Below are positions 1-8,432 of a DNA stretch of 50,400 nt, in pieces (within the stretch, counting starts at the first letter, position 1; each line of letters begins with the position of its first letter). This DNA is from Xanthobacteraceae bacterium (lineage in GTDB: Bacteria > Pseudomonadota > Alphaproteobacteria > Rhizobiales > Xanthobacteraceae), in assembly GCA_019746135.1 (NCBI GenBank), contig JAIESI010000152.1, forward strand, positions 1 to 50,400, given 5' to 3'. The translations under genes were made by a program, and so were the position numbers. A model generated the notes under the pieces. That model was given only the letters and a program-made list of their open reading frames with translations, was not told where the DNA came from and did no database searches.

Positions 1-110
1 TCCGCTGGACCTACACAGGAAAGCCTCTGACCACATGACCCGAAATGAGTCCCGCTCTTCCGCTCGGCTGTACTAGTGTTGCCGCAAACGGTGGAACTGC
101 GGAGGAACCG

Positions 111-1754
111 GTGGCGGACCATGGCATGAAAGTCGAAAAAGGTATCACGGTGCGGATGCGCGACGGGATCAACATCTCGCTCTGCGTCTACCGTCCGGAT
201 GCGCCGGGCGAGTTCCCGATCCTGTTCGCGGCCTCGCCCTATCAATACGAGATGGACGAAGTGCCGGCCTATCCGCTGTTCCTCTGGCGCGAGACCGGCC
301 CGGTCGAATGGTATGTGAGCCAGGGCTACGCCTATGTGCATGCCGACGTGCGCGGCTCGGGGCAGTCGCAGGGCGAGTTCAGCTTCATGGGGCTCGAGGA
401 GCAGCAGGACTATCTCGAGCTCATCGCCTGGATGATCAAGCAGCCGTGGAGCAACGGCCGGGTCGGCGGCATCGGCCAGTCGTACTACGCGATGGCGCAA
501 TGGCTGATGGCGACCTACAACCCGCCGGGGCTCGCCTGCATCATTCCTTATGACGGGCTGGTCGATCAGTACCGCTGCTCGAACTACCACGGCGGAATTT
601 TCTGCTCCTATCGCTCGGTCTGGTACACGTCGCTGCGCGCCGACAACATGCACCGGCCGGTGAACGGCAAGGGCCGGCCGCCGATGAAGTTCGACCTGGT
701 CGGCGCGCTCACCGAGCACACCCTCGACGACGATTTCTGGAAGGAGCGCTCGCCCTACTGGCGGCTCGACAAGATCAAGTGTCCGGTGTTGTCGATCGGC
801 CACTGGGGCAAGATGGGGCTGCACCTGCGCGGCAACATCCTCGGCTATGAAGAGTTGAAGGCACCGAAGAAGCTCGTCGTCACCGGCGCGCGCAACACCT
901 TCGAAGCGCACAAGATGTTCGATCAGGTCGACTTCCACGAGAAGGAGTGCCTGCCGTTCTACGACCTGCACCTGAAGGGCAAGAACAACGGCTTCATGGA
1001 CGCCGAGCCGGTGAAGATCTTCGTGCGCGGCACCAACGTCTGGCGCGCGGAGGAGGAATGGCCGCCGCAGCGGGCGACATATGTGCCGTATTATCTGCGC
1101 AAGGGACCGTCGGGCAGCGTGACCTCGCTCAACGACGGAGGCTTGTCGGCGGAACAGCCGGCCGCGGCCGAGCCCTCCACCAGCTACACCTATCCGGACT
1201 GGGAATGGGTGAGCGGCGTGGCCGTCACCGGGCCCGACGGCCGGGTCGATCCGGTGCGGCGGGTGCTGACCTTCACCAGCGCGCCGCTCGAGCGCGACCT
1301 CGAAGTCACCGGGCCGATCGTGCTGAAGCTTTATGCGTCAACGACGGCGGTCGACACGCGATTCATCGTCAAGCTCACCGACCAGCTTCCGCAGGACGAT
1401 GCCGCGCGACAGAGCGGCGCGCAGCCCGGCTTCATTCCGGTGTCGAAGGGCTGGCTCAATGCGTCGCACCGCGAGAAGGACGAGAAACGCTCGACGCCGA
1501 CCCGGCCGTTCTACACCCATACCAATCCGCAGCCGCTCAAGCCCGGCGAGCTCTATCAGTTCGATATCGAGGTGCTGCCGGTGTCCTATGTGTTCAAGAA
1601 GGGCCACCGCATCCGGCTCGAGATCGCCAACGGCGACTCGCCTGCGACCGACGGCGTGTTTTCGCATCCCTACCATCCGACCTTGATGGGGACGGATACG
1701 TTCCATCACGACGCCGGGCACGCGTCGTGCATCATGTTGCCGGTGATTAGCTAA
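111..1754 (+). CDS. CocE/NonD family serine hydrolase
   Basis: An acyl/peptidyl alpha/beta hydrolase of the CocE/NonD (X-Pro dipeptidyl-peptidase S15-like) family, 547 aa. The DVRGSGQS motif near residue 79 and the nucleophile elbow GQSYYAM with Ser about residue 124 mark the catalytic domain. The C-terminal third (from about residue 370) is the jelly-roll domain of this family, ending in the HPYHPTLMGTD segment. I chose the GTG at 111 because GGAGG at 101-105 sits 5 bases upstream. ATG at 45 and ATG at 126 are in frame but lack a well-placed site. No signal peptide is visible, so it is probably cytoplasmic. Its substrate (ester, amide or peptide) cannot be read from the sequence. It converges on the HEPN gene, with about 50 bp between the two ends. 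Confidence 0.88.
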   Translation: MADHGMKVEKGITVRMRDGINISLCVYRPDAPGEFPILFAASPYQYEMDEVPAYPLFLWRETGPVEWYVSQGYAYVHADVRGSGQSQGEFSFMGLEEQQDYLELIAWMIKQPWSNGRVGGIGQSYYAMAQWLMATYNPPGLACIIPYDGLVDQYRCSNYHGGIFCSYRSVWYTSLRADNMHRPVNGKGRPPMKFDLVGALTEHTLDDDFWKERSPYWRLDKIKCPVLSIGHWGKMGLHLRGNILGYEELKAPKKLVVTGARNTFEAHKMFDQVDFHEKECLPFYDLHLKGKNNGFMDAEPVKIFVRGTNVWRAEEEWPPQRATYVPYYLRKGPSGSVTSLNDGGLSAEQPAAAEPSTSYTYPDWEWVSGVAVTGPDGRVDPVRRVLTFTSAPLERDLEVTGPIVLKLYASTTAVDTRFIVKLTDQLPQDDAARQSGAQPGFIPVSKGWLNASHREKDEKRSTPTRPFYTHTNPQPLKPGELYQFDIEVLPVSYVFKKGHRIRLEIANGDSPATDGVFSHPYHPTLMGTDTFHHDAGHASCIMLPVIS

Positions 1755-1804
1755 TGCCAGACGTCACCGGCAACAGCGCTTCAATACCCGGCTTCGACGC
1801 GGCG

Positions 1805-2314
1805 CTACCGCGGCGTAAAGACAAGCAAAGAAAGAAACGCCTTTCGCCGCGCACGATTTGCGCTCCTGAATCGCGTCAACGCCGTACGGGCCGTCGCGAC
1901 GGCCAATATTGCGTCTGACATTTGCACGCGAAAAAGAGGATCGTAGTCCGCCGCGTGGCGTCTTTCCTGCAGATCAACCACCGCAGTGGCAAGTGCCTTC
2001 ATGTCCGGACCAAATCCACCTGCAGGTTCGTACTTGCCATACCTTGTCGGAAGGTTGGATTTTGCAACATCTTCGGACAGGTTACGTAGCGTCCTATGGT
2101 CAATACTCCGATACAGCAAAGCATAGCGAGGAGTGTGTCGTTGTGTTTTGCCCGCGAAGTCGTCCGCCGCTTCCGTCACAACTGCATGGAATATTGCGTA
2201 ATAGGCGCTTGAAATTGCGCGCCGCAGGTCAGCCTGCCTCGGTGCCCCACCGACCGCTGGCTGAATCAACCGATCTGCTTGCTCAAGCAGATGCTCGGGA
2301 TTAAGGACCGCCAA
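1805..2314 (-). CDS. HEPN-fold protein (UPF0332-like)
   Basis: 169 aa, helical throughout. The N-terminal RRAISSAYYAIFHAV stretch and the C-terminal RRHAADYDP stretch match the pattern of HEPN proteins of the COG1895/UPF0332 type, which are often RNase toxins or nucleotidyltransferase partners. A clear catalytic R-x4-6-H motif is not obvious, so nuclease activity is not shown. The start codon lies inside the 3' end of the upstream gene (14-bp overlap), so the two are surely co-transcribed. Base composition is less GC-rich than the flanks, suggesting acquisition. The role (toxin, defence or accessory) is inference. Confidence 0.72.
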   Translation of the reverse strand: MAVLNPEHLLEQADRLIQPAVGGAPRQADLRRAISSAYYAIFHAVVTEAADDFAGKTQRHTPRYALLYRSIDHRTLRNLSEDVAKSNLPTRYGKYEPAGGFGPDMKALATAVVDLQERRHAADYDPLFRVQMSDAILAVATARTALTRFRSANRARRKAFLSLLVFTPR

Positions 2315-2846
2315 CCTGTTTTAGCTCCGCTTCGGTCGCATACTCCAAAATTGGGACGCGATCATCGCGCATTTCGGTGAGGCGATCCTGCAAGGAAACT
2401 AACGCATCAAGTGCCGCTTCATTGTTCAGCTTCTTAGTGGCGTCTGGCGCAATCACAACAGTGATCTTGATGGCTTCATGGCCCTGAGAATCCACAGCAG
2501 GCTTCCAGCGCAGGTCAACTATGTTGTCGCTACCCAACTTCGTAGCCAACGCGTGCCTGAGGAGTTTACCGAACGCTTCTTTCGGCCCTACTCGCGACCT
2601 GTAAAATCCCGACCTCCATTTCTCCTGCCTTCCCTCGTTGCGCTCAACCTCCACAACAATGTGCTTGAAGCCGGCATAGGTGAGATCCTGATCTGTCGTG
2701 CCGAAGCGCGGCGTATTGGCCAAGTCAGATACAAGGTCCTTCTCTTCCAATTGGAAAAGCTTAATCGCATCAGCAAGCGGCAAATCGGCCCAAGGCCAAC
2801 CGCTTGTTGGCCTTCCACCTTCGTATACAGGCCAAATTTTGGCCAT
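2301..2846 (-). CDS. conserved hypothetical partner of HEPN protein
   Basis: 181 aa, soluble, no signal or TM segment. It starts MAKIWPVYEGGRPTSGWPW, has a conserved-looking central region (TYAGFKHIVVEVERNEG, then KWRSGFYRSRVGPKEAFG), and ends in a charged helical tail. I do not recognise a domain. It overlaps the downstream HEPN gene by 14 bp, and no nucleotidyltransferase motif (GSxx-D-x-D) is visible, so this is not a classic MNT-HEPN pair. The Shine-Dalgarno sequence is weak. Codon use is less GC-biased than in the neighbours. Function unknown; it could be an antitoxin, a sensor or simply a linked gene. Confidence 0.7.
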   Translation of the reverse strand: MAKIWPVYEGGRPTSGWPWADLPLADAIKLFQLEEKDLVSDLANTPRFGTTDQDLTYAGFKHIVVEVERNEGRQEKWRSGFYRSRVGPKEAFGKLLRHALATKLGSDNIVDLRWKPAVDSQGHEAIKITVVIAPDATKKLNNEAALDALVSLQDRLTEMRDDRVPILEYATEAELKQVGGP

Positions 2847-2925
2847 ATGCTACCGTCCTGCCATGCTGGACATCACCGTGCACTAACATAATGCCGTACT
2901 GAACCGAACGCCAGCTAGGTAGCAA

Positions 2926-3888
2926 TCACTTCGGCTGCTCGCCGCTGTCCTGCACGATCTGCCGCGCGATCTTGCGCTCGGCGGCGATGAAGCGGGCGAA
3001 GTCGTCGAGCCGCTCCAGCGCCGGCTCGACCGCGCGATCGGTGTAGATGCGCTTGCGGAACGCGGGCTCGGCCATGATCCGGTCCGCGTCGCGCGCGATC
3101 TTCTCGACGATCGGCCGCGGCACCCCGGCCGGCGTGAACAGGCCGAACCAGGTCGGCGGCGCGTCGTCGCCATAGGCCTCCTTCAGCGTCGGCGCATCGG
3201 GAAACAGCGGCGAGCGCGCGTTGGAGTTGACCGCGAGCAGCGTAATGCGGCCGCTCTGGATCTGCGGCACCATGTTGGAGAGGGCCAGCAACGCGATCGG
3301 CGTCGTGCCGCCGAGCACCGCGTTGACCACGTCGCCGCCGCCGCGATAGGGCACCTTCACCACGTCGATGCCCTCCTTCTTCTTCAGCTTCTCCATGAAC
3401 ACCGTGAGCGGGAACGAGAAGGTGGCGTAGCTCAATCCCTGCCGGGTCTCGTGACGACTCTTGGCGAGCGCGATCAATTCGGCGAGCGACTTCACCTTGA
3501 GGTCGCTGTTCACGACGACCGACAGCGTGTTGAAGAACAGGTTGGCGACCGGCTGGAAATCCTTCTCCGGATTGTAGGGAATCGTCTTGTAGAGGAATTC
3601 GTTGTAGACCGCGGGCTCGCTCGACATCACACAGATGGTATAGCCGTCGGGCGCGGCCTCGGCGCAGGCGCGCGCGCCGATGTTCTGGCCGCCGCCGGGC
3701 CGGTTCTCGACCAGCACCGGCTGGTGCCACAGCTTCGACAGCTCGTCGGCGAGCGCCCGGCTGAACACGTCGCCGCCGCCGCCAGGCGCGAGCGGGAACA
3801 CGATCTTCACCGGGCGCGACGGATAGTCCTGCGCCAGCGCCGGCGCTGCGAGCGCAACGCACAGCGACGCGATCAGAAGGCGGAACAT
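2926..3888 (-). CDS. Bug-type tripartite tricarboxylate transporter SBP
   Basis: 320 aa periplasmic binding protein of the Bug/TctC family, which captures carboxylates or related small molecules. The signal peptide (residues 1-19, ending ALA-Q) is followed by the family hallmark DYPSRPVKIVFPLAPGGGGD and by VENRPGGGQNIG. It belongs with the SBPs at 3918-4883 and 6707-7675, which share RACAEAAPDG and a cysteine pair spaced C-x10-C. The ATG at 3888 is preferred because GGAGG lies 9 bases upstream. An earlier ATG at 3921 overlaps the previous stop as ATGA but would precede the signal peptide by 11 residues. No TctA or TctB gene is nearby. Second gene of a tandem pair. Confidence 0.93.
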   Translation of the reverse strand: MFRLLIASLCVALAAPALAQDYPSRPVKIVFPLAPGGGGDVFSRALADELSKLWHQPVLVENRPGGGQNIGARACAEAAPDGYTICVMSSEPAVYNEFLYKTIPYNPEKDFQPVANLFFNTLSVVVNSDLKVKSLAELIALAKSRHETRQGLSYATFSFPLTVFMEKLKKKEGIDVVKVPYRGGGDVVNAVLGGTTPIALLALSNMVPQIQSGRITLLAVNSNARSPLFPDAPTLKEAYGDDAPPTWFGLFTPAGVPRPIVEKIARDADRIMAEPAFRKRIYTDRAVEPALERLDDFARFIAAERKIARQIVQDSGEQPK

Positions 3889-3917
3889 CGGCGTGGACCT
3901 CCCTGCCCGGCCGCGCG

Positions 3918-4883
3918 TCATTGCGGCTGGATGTTGCTTTCCTTGGCGACACGCGCCGCAAACGCGCGATTGTCGGCGATGAACTTCGCGAACTCGGCGC
4001 GCGTCTGCACGACCGGCTCGACGGCGCGATTGAGGAAATATTTTTCGCGGAAGCCCGCCTCGCCGGTGATGCGCAGGATCTCGGCATGAAGCTTGTCGAG
4101 AATGGGCGCGGGCGTGCCCGCGGGCGCAAACAACCCGAACCAGGGCGGCGGATAGTCCTCGCCGGTCGCCTCGGCAAGCGTCGGAATGCCGGGAAACAGC
4201 GGCGACCGCGCGTTGGAATTCAGCGCAATGCCGGTGACCTGGCCGGCCCTGATCTGGCCGATCATGTTCGAGAGGCCGAGAAACACAACGGGCGTCGAGC
4301 CCGCCACCATCGCATTGACCATCTCGTTGCCGCTGCGAAACGGCACGCGGACGATGTCGATGCCGTTCTTCCTGTTCAGGTTGTCCATGAAATAGACCAG
4401 CATGAACGAGAACGTGCCGTAGCTCAGCGTGCCGGGCTTGGACCTCGCGAGCGCGACGAGCTCCGGGATGGTCTTCACGCCGAGCGAGGAGTTGGCGGCA
4501 AGCGCATTGGCGTTGATGAACAGGTTGGCGACCGGCTCGAAATCCTTCTCCGGATTGAACGGCAGGTTCTTGAAGGTGAACTGGTTGTAGACCACGGGCT
4601 CGCCGGACAGGACGCAGAGCGTGTGGCCGTCGGGCGCGGCCTCGGCGCAGGCGCGCGTGCCGATGTTCAGCCCGCCGCCGGGACGATTCTCCACCACGAA
4701 CGGCTGGCCCAGCGACTTCTGCAGCTCCTCGGCGATCGCGCGGGTGAAGACATCGCCGCCGCCGCCCGGACCGAGCGGGATGATGATGCGGACCGGGCGC
4801 GTGGGCCAGTCCTGCGCGGACGCCCCCGTACACCCGCCGGCTGCGCAAAAGGCGAGCAGCCAAACCATCAGCCGTCGCAACAT
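3918..4883 (-). CDS. Bug-type tripartite tricarboxylate transporter SBP
   Basis: 321 aa paralogue of the next gene downstream on the minus strand, close enough to align end to end. Signal peptide residues 1-23 (cleavage ASA-Q), then DWPTRPVRIIIPLGPGGGGD and VENRPGGGLNIGTRACAEAAPDG, with the subfamily cysteine pair. Ligand unknown; the family binds carboxylates in the periplasm. GGAGG is only 2 bases from the ATG at 4883, so initiation might instead be at the adjacent TTG (4880). It is the first gene of a two-SBP transcript. Confidence 0.93.
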   Translation of the reverse strand: MLRRLMVWLLAFCAAGGCTGASAQDWPTRPVRIIIPLGPGGGGDVFTRAIAEELQKSLGQPFVVENRPGGGLNIGTRACAEAAPDGHTLCVLSGEPVVYNQFTFKNLPFNPEKDFEPVANLFINANALAANSSLGVKTIPELVALARSKPGTLSYGTFSFMLVYFMDNLNRKNGIDIVRVPFRSGNEMVNAMVAGSTPVVFLGLSNMIGQIRAGQVTGIALNSNARSPLFPGIPTLAEATGEDYPPPWFGLFAPAGTPAPILDKLHAEILRITGEAGFREKYFLNRAVEPVVQTRAEFAKFIADNRAFAARVAKESNIQPQ

Positions 4884-5054
4884 CTCCTCCCGTATTTTTT
4901 TGTCGCGGCTCCTGCCGCCAATTTTCTCGCCATCATAGCGGAACGGAAGCCGCGCGCGAGACGGCAGAACGGCCGAAATCCGCGATGCTGCCGCGCGCCG
5001 CTGTGGATCGCGCGTTGCCGCGTTCGGGCGGCGGCGATAGGCTTTCGGCGATCC

Positions 5055-5312
5055 ATGCCTCCGGTGACGCCGATGCGCCGCTTCATTCTCTCAAGCTTCG
5101 CCTGCGCCGCGCTGATTGTCGCGCCCTTCGTCGATGCGTCCTGGACCGATGCGGCCGCCGCATCCAAATGCGCGAAGGGTGAGGTCTGGGGCGATCTCGG
5201 CTGCCAGCCGAGAACCGAGCCCTCGCCGATGGCGCACGCCGCAAAGAGGCTGAAGACCCGCTTCCAGAAGGCGAAGCCGGTGCCGACAGCGCCCGCGCCG
5301 ATGCTGGATTGA
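5055..5312 (+). CDS. small secreted hypothetical protein
   Basis: 85 aa, short for a track call but coherent: a hydrophobic signal segment (RRFILSSFACAALIVAPFVDA), then a small mature part with two cysteines in KCAKGEVWGDLGCQPR and a basic, proline-rich tail. The Cys spacing suggests one disulfide in the periplasm. The ATG at 5073, immediately before the RRF segment, is an equally good start. No known domain. It stands alone between the SBP pair and the hydrolase remnant. Moderately confident that it is real because the hydrophobic leader is in the right place. Confidence 0.55.
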   Translation: MPPVTPMRRFILSSFACAALIVAPFVDASWTDAAAASKCAKGEVWGDLGCQPRTEPSPMAHAAKRLKTRFQKAKPVPTAPAPMLD

Positions 5313-5447
5313 CGACGCCCGGCATTCTGCGCGCCCCCCCGCGTTTCCCGTGAGGGATGCCGCCCACCGCATCGCTCGTCTCGCAAGGCGCTGTTTCGGC
5401 GCTATAGTAGCGCGAGATTCGCGGCGGCGTTCGACAGAGGGAAGGCA

Positions 5448-5663
5448 GTGGCACAGGCCGGTGCACGCAAGACATTCGTGCTCATTCACGGCGCATGGCA
5501 TGGCGGCTGGGCCGACTTCGCCTCGGGTTCAGCCGCAAGGCGATGGAAGAAGCGGTGGCCAGGGGCATGCCGGGACGCGAGGGTCGCGAACGAGAGCACC
5601 GGGCATGACGTGATGGTCGACCAGCCGCAATGGCTGGCCGACATTTTGCCGCAAGTGGCTTGA
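5448..5663 (+). pseudogene. internally deleted alpha/beta hydrolase remnant
   Basis: This frame keeps only the two ends of the hydrolase that follows it. KTFVLIHGAWHGGW at the start matches KTFVLVHGAWHGGW next door, and GHDVMVDQPQWLADILPQVA at the end matches the neighbour's C-terminus. The roughly 170 residues between, including the GHSYGG nucleophile elbow, are gone. A short stretch in the middle reads more like coding sequence in another frame (KAMEEAVARGMPGRE), so both deletion and frameshift have occurred. The GTG at 5448 still has a purine-rich site upstream. Most likely a decayed tandem duplicate, not a functional 71-aa protein. Confidence 0.75.
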
Positions 5664-5696
5664 ACGCAAACCGGCGTGACCAAGAGGGAGGCGACC

Positions 5697-6500
5697 ATGA
5701 CGGACAGGACGGAAACGACACGACGCGGCGCATTGGGAGCGATGGCGGCGGCCGCGGCCGCGGCAACCGGCGCAATCCCCGCCGCGGCGCAGGGCGGGCA
5801 GAAGACCTTCGTGCTGGTGCACGGCGCCTGGCACGGCGGCTGGTGCTGGCGGCGCGTCGCGGACCTGCTGGAGAAGAAGGGCCACAAGGTGTTCACGCCG
5901 ACGCTGACCGGGCTCGGCGCCTGCTCGCACCTGCTCAGCAAGGACATCAACCTTTCGACGCACTTCACCGACGTCGCCAACCTGATCGAATGGGAGAACC
6001 TCGGCGAGGTCGTGCTGGTCGGGCACTCCTATGGCGGCTACATCGTCAGCGGCGCGGCCGAAAAGGTCAGCGGCAAGATCAGCTCGATCGTGTTCCTCGA
6101 TGCGTTCCTGCCTGAGAACGGTGAGAGCCTTGCGGCCGGCGCCTCGCAACCGGTCAAGGACGCGATCGCGGCCGCGCTTGGCCGCGGCGAGCATTCGCTC
6201 AAGCCGGTGCCTGCGGCGGTGTTCCGCGTCAACGAAGCCGACCGCGCCTGGGTGGACGGCAAATGCACGCCGCACCCGATCGGGACGCTGACCGACAAGA
6301 TCACGCTCACCGGCGCGCGCGACAGGATCGCGAAGAAGTCGTACATCCGCGCCGCGGGCTATCCGAGCATCCCGTTCGACGCGGTGCTCGCGAAGGTCAA
6401 GTCGAACAGCGCATGGAAGACCTTCGAGATGACCGCCGGCCACGACGCGATGGTCGACCAGCCGCAGGAGCTGACGGACATCCTGCTGCAGGTGGCGTGA
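5697..6500 (+). CDS. Tat-exported alpha/beta hydrolase
   Basis: 267 aa serine hydrolase of the alpha/beta fold. The start at ATG 5697 has GGGAGG 5 bases upstream and yields a twin-arginine leader (TTRRGALGAMAAAAAA, cleavage near PAAAQ); the GTG at 5676 is a poorer choice. Motifs: oxyanion-hole VHGAWHGGW, nucleophile elbow VGHSYGGY (Ser about residue 115), acid in VFLDAFLPEN, and catalytic His in TAGHDAMVDQP near the C-terminus. The profile resembles methylesterase/hydroxynitrile-lyase-like hydrolases; the substrate is unknown. It is the intact copy of the remnant just upstream. Confidence 0.88.
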   Translation: MTDRTETTRRGALGAMAAAAAAATGAIPAAAQGGQKTFVLVHGAWHGGWCWRRVADLLEKKGHKVFTPTLTGLGACSHLLSKDINLSTHFTDVANLIEWENLGEVVLVGHSYGGYIVSGAAEKVSGKISSIVFLDAFLPENGESLAAGASQPVKDAIAAALGRGEHSLKPVPAAVFRVNEADRAWVDGKCTPHPIGTLTDKITLTGARDRIAKKSYIRAAGYPSIPFDAVLAKVKSNSAWKTFEMTAGHDAMVDQPQELTDILLQVA

Positions 6501-6523
6501 ACCGCAGGCCCGGTTGAAGTAAC

Positions 6524-6561
6524 GGCCGCCGCCTGCTCCGCAACGGAGACAGGCGACGGCC
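6524..6561. terminator. strong hairpin after hydrolase gene
   Basis: The arms GGCCGCCGCCTG and CAGGCGACGGCC (one C-A mismatch) continue into CTCCG/CGGAG with one bulged A, giving a stem of about 17 bp around a 3-base loop. There is no T-run behind it on either strand, so it may be a processing or transcript-end hairpin between the convergent hydrolase (+) and SBP (-) genes rather than a textbook intrinsic terminator. Confidence 0.5.
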
Positions 6562-6706
6562 CCATTATCGCTTGGTCAAGACAATCCCGGTGATGCCGCC
6601 TATGGGGCGTCCGTTCGCGCCTGCTGATAGACGACCGCCGCCCGGAAAGCTTTGAGATGGTCTTGATTTTGTCTTGAGATCATCTGCTGTGCGTCAGGTG
6701 CGGGGC

Positions 6707-7675
6707 TTACTGCGGCTCGAGCCCCGCTTCCTTGACGATCTGCTGCGCCAGCGCACGATCCTTGCTGATGAAGGCCGCGAATTCGTCGGGCGTGCTGGCA
6801 ACCGGCGCGAGGCCTCGTTCGATCAGATGACGACGCCGGAAGTCCGGCTCTGCCATGATGCCCGCGACCGCGGCCTGAAGCTTCGCCGTGATCGCCTTCG
6901 GCGTGCCGCCGGGCGCGAGCAGGGCGAAATAGGAGCGCGCGTCGAAGCTCTTGCCGGTCGCCTCCGGAATGGTCGGGATGTTGGGAAACAGCGGCGAGCG
7001 CTTGTCGCTGTCGACCATCAGGCCGGCGACCGTGCCGGCCTCGAGCTGCGCGCGCACGTTGGAGATGCCGTAGAAGCCGACCGGCGTTGCGCCCGAGAGC
7101 AGCGCGTTGACCGCCTCGCCGCCGCCGCGGAACGGCACCCGCACCATGTCGATGCCCAGATCCTTCTTCATCCGCTCGATCAGCACGCCGAGCGGCACCG
7201 CGGCGGTCGAATAGCTGAGCGTGCCGGGCTTGGCCTTCGACAGCGCGGCAAGCTCTGTCAGCGACTTGACGCTCAAGCTCGCGCTCACCACCAGCGCCTG
7301 GTCGATCAGGAACAGCTGGGTGATCGGCTCGAGCGCGGCCGGATCGAAGTTCAGCGTCTTGAACAGGAACTGGTTGAACACCAGCGGCTCGCCCGGAATG
7401 ATGCAGATGGTGTAGCCGTCGGGTGCCGCTTCGGCGCAGGCGCGCGTGCCGATGTTGAACGCGCCGCCCGGTCGGTTCTCGATCACGATCGGCTGGCCGA
7501 GGCGCTTCTGCAATTCGTCGCCGAGCGCGCGCATGAAGATGTCGCTGGTGCCGCCGGCGCTGGAGGTGGCGATCACCTTGATCGGCTTGGCCGGATAGTC
7601 CTGCGCCGCAGCGCCACCCGCGACACAAAAAAGCGCCGCGGCACTGGCCACGGCGCGAACAACGGCTTGCAGCAT
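6707..7675 (-). CDS. Bug-type tripartite tricarboxylate transporter SBP
   Basis: 322 aa. Signal peptide residues 1-24 (GGAAA-Q), then DYPAKPIKVIATSSAGGTSD and ENRPGGAFNIGTRACAEAAPDGYTIC. It shares the RACAEAAPDG block and C-x10-C cysteine pair with the two SBPs at 2.9-4.9 kb, so these three are one paralogous group. It ends only 9 bp from yqeY upstream and is probably co-transcribed with it, though the functions look unrelated. No transporter membrane genes are adjacent. Confidence 0.93.
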   Translation of the reverse strand: MLQAVVRAVASAAALFCVAGGAAAQDYPAKPIKVIATSSAGGTSDIFMRALGDELQKRLGQPIVIENRPGGAFNIGTRACAEAAPDGYTICIIPGEPLVFNQFLFKTLNFDPAALEPITQLFLIDQALVVSASLSVKSLTELAALSKAKPGTLSYSTAAVPLGVLIERMKKDLGIDMVRVPFRGGGEAVNALLSGATPVGFYGISNVRAQLEAGTVAGLMVDSDKRSPLFPNIPTIPEATGKSFDARSYFALLAPGGTPKAITAKLQAAVAGIMAEPDFRRRHLIERGLAPVASTPDEFAAFISKDRALAQQIVKEAGLEPQ

Positions 7676-7684
7676 CAGACGCCC

Positions 7685-8143
7685 CTATTTCTTGCTCAGC
7701 AGCTCCTTGATCTTACCGCTGGCCTTGCCGAAATCCATCTTGCCGGCGAAGCGCTCCCTGAGTGCCGCCATCGCCCGGCCCATGTCCTTCATGGTCTCGG
7801 CGTTGATCTCCTGCAGCAGCGCCGAGATCGCGGCGCCCGCCTCGACGTCGGACATCTGCTGCGGCAGGTAGGACGAGATGATCGCGATCTCGCCCTTTTC
7901 CTGCGTGGCGAGCTCCGGCCGCCCGCCCTTCTCGTAAAGCTCGGCGGATTCCTGGCGCTGCTTGATCATCTTCTGGAACAGCGACATCAGGTCGGCTTCG
8001 TTCAGGGGTTCCTTCCCTTCCCCGCGCGCGGCGATGTCGGCGTTCTTGATCGCGGCGTTCATCATCCGCAGCGTCGAGACCCGGCGCTCGTCGCGCGCCT
8101 TCATCGCCTCTTTCATCGCGTTGTTGATGTTGTCTCTGAGCAT
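7685..8143 (-). CDS. yqeY: GatB/YqeY domain-containing protein
   Basis: 152 aa, all-helical YqeY protein, related to the tail domain of the GatB amidotransferase subunit that contacts tRNA. Start at ATG 8143, with GGGAGGAACG just upstream; the frame continues 9 codons further but without a site. Typical features: MLRDNINNAMKEAMKARDERRVSTLRM at the N-terminus, the KGEIAIISSYLPQQMSD block, and FAGKMDFGKASGKIKELL at the end. Its exact role is unsettled (tRNA-dependent amidation or tRNA binding). It follows a small membrane-protein gene by 10 bp and sits opposite carA. Confidence 0.92.
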   Translation of the reverse strand: MLRDNINNAMKEAMKARDERRVSTLRMMNAAIKNADIAARGEGKEPLNEADLMSLFQKMIKQRQESAELYEKGGRPELATQEKGEIAIISSYLPQQMSDVEAGAAISALLQEINAETMKDMGRAMAALRERFAGKMDFGKASGKIKELLSKK

Positions 8144-8153
8144 CGTTCCTCCC

Positions 8154-8387
8154 TCAGACGGCCGGGACAACGACCCGGCTGCGCCAGCGCATCAAGGCGA
8201 TCACGGTCCAGACCGCCTCGACCAGCCCGAACGGCCAGGCGCCCTGGAGGAACCCGTAGACCGAGCCCAGTGCGCAGGCCCCCGCAAAACCCAGGATGTA
8301 CAAGGGATTCCGGCCTTCCAGGGCGTAGCACACCACCATAGCCGTCACGGCAAACAGCCCGAAGGCCGAAAGCCAGTCCATATGCAC
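8154..8387 (-). CDS. small integral membrane protein
   Basis: 77 aa (75 from the second Met at 8381). Two or three hydrophobic segments: WLSAFGLFAVTAMVVCYAL, LYILGFAGACALGSVYGFL and FGLVEAVWTVIALMRW. No known catalytic motif. It lies head-to-head with carA across a 45-bp promoter gap and 10 bp ahead of yqeY, so it is probably the first gene of that minus-strand transcript. The hydrophobicity pattern and tight packing support a real gene; function unknown. Confidence 0.7.
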   Translation of the reverse strand: MHMDWLSAFGLFAVTAMVVCYALEGRNPLYILGFAGACALGSVYGFLQGAWPFGLVEAVWTVIALMRWRSRVVVPAV

Positions 8388-8395
8388 AAGCCTCT

Positions 8396-8424
8396 TTGAC
8401 GCGGGCCAGCGGGGAGCCTATCTA
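8396..8424 (+). promoter_or_regulatory. sigma70-type promoter for carA
   Basis: TTGACG at 8396-8401 and TATCTA at 8419-8424 are separated by exactly 17 bases. Transcription would begin about 7 bases on, near 8431, only 2 bases before the carA ATG at 8433. No Shine-Dalgarno sequence is present in between, so carA mRNA is probably leaderless. Confidence 0.6.
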
Positions 8425-8432
8425 GGCCGCAT

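Noticed and set aside
1..44. Possible C-terminus of an upstream gene (RWTYTGKPLTT, stop near 36)
   Set aside because: Eleven codons are too few to call.
2926..4863. One long minus-strand frame of 645 codons spanning both SBP genes
   Set aside because: Only its last 320 codons encode an SBP; the rest is an Arg/Ala-rich shadow of the overlapping SBP in another frame.
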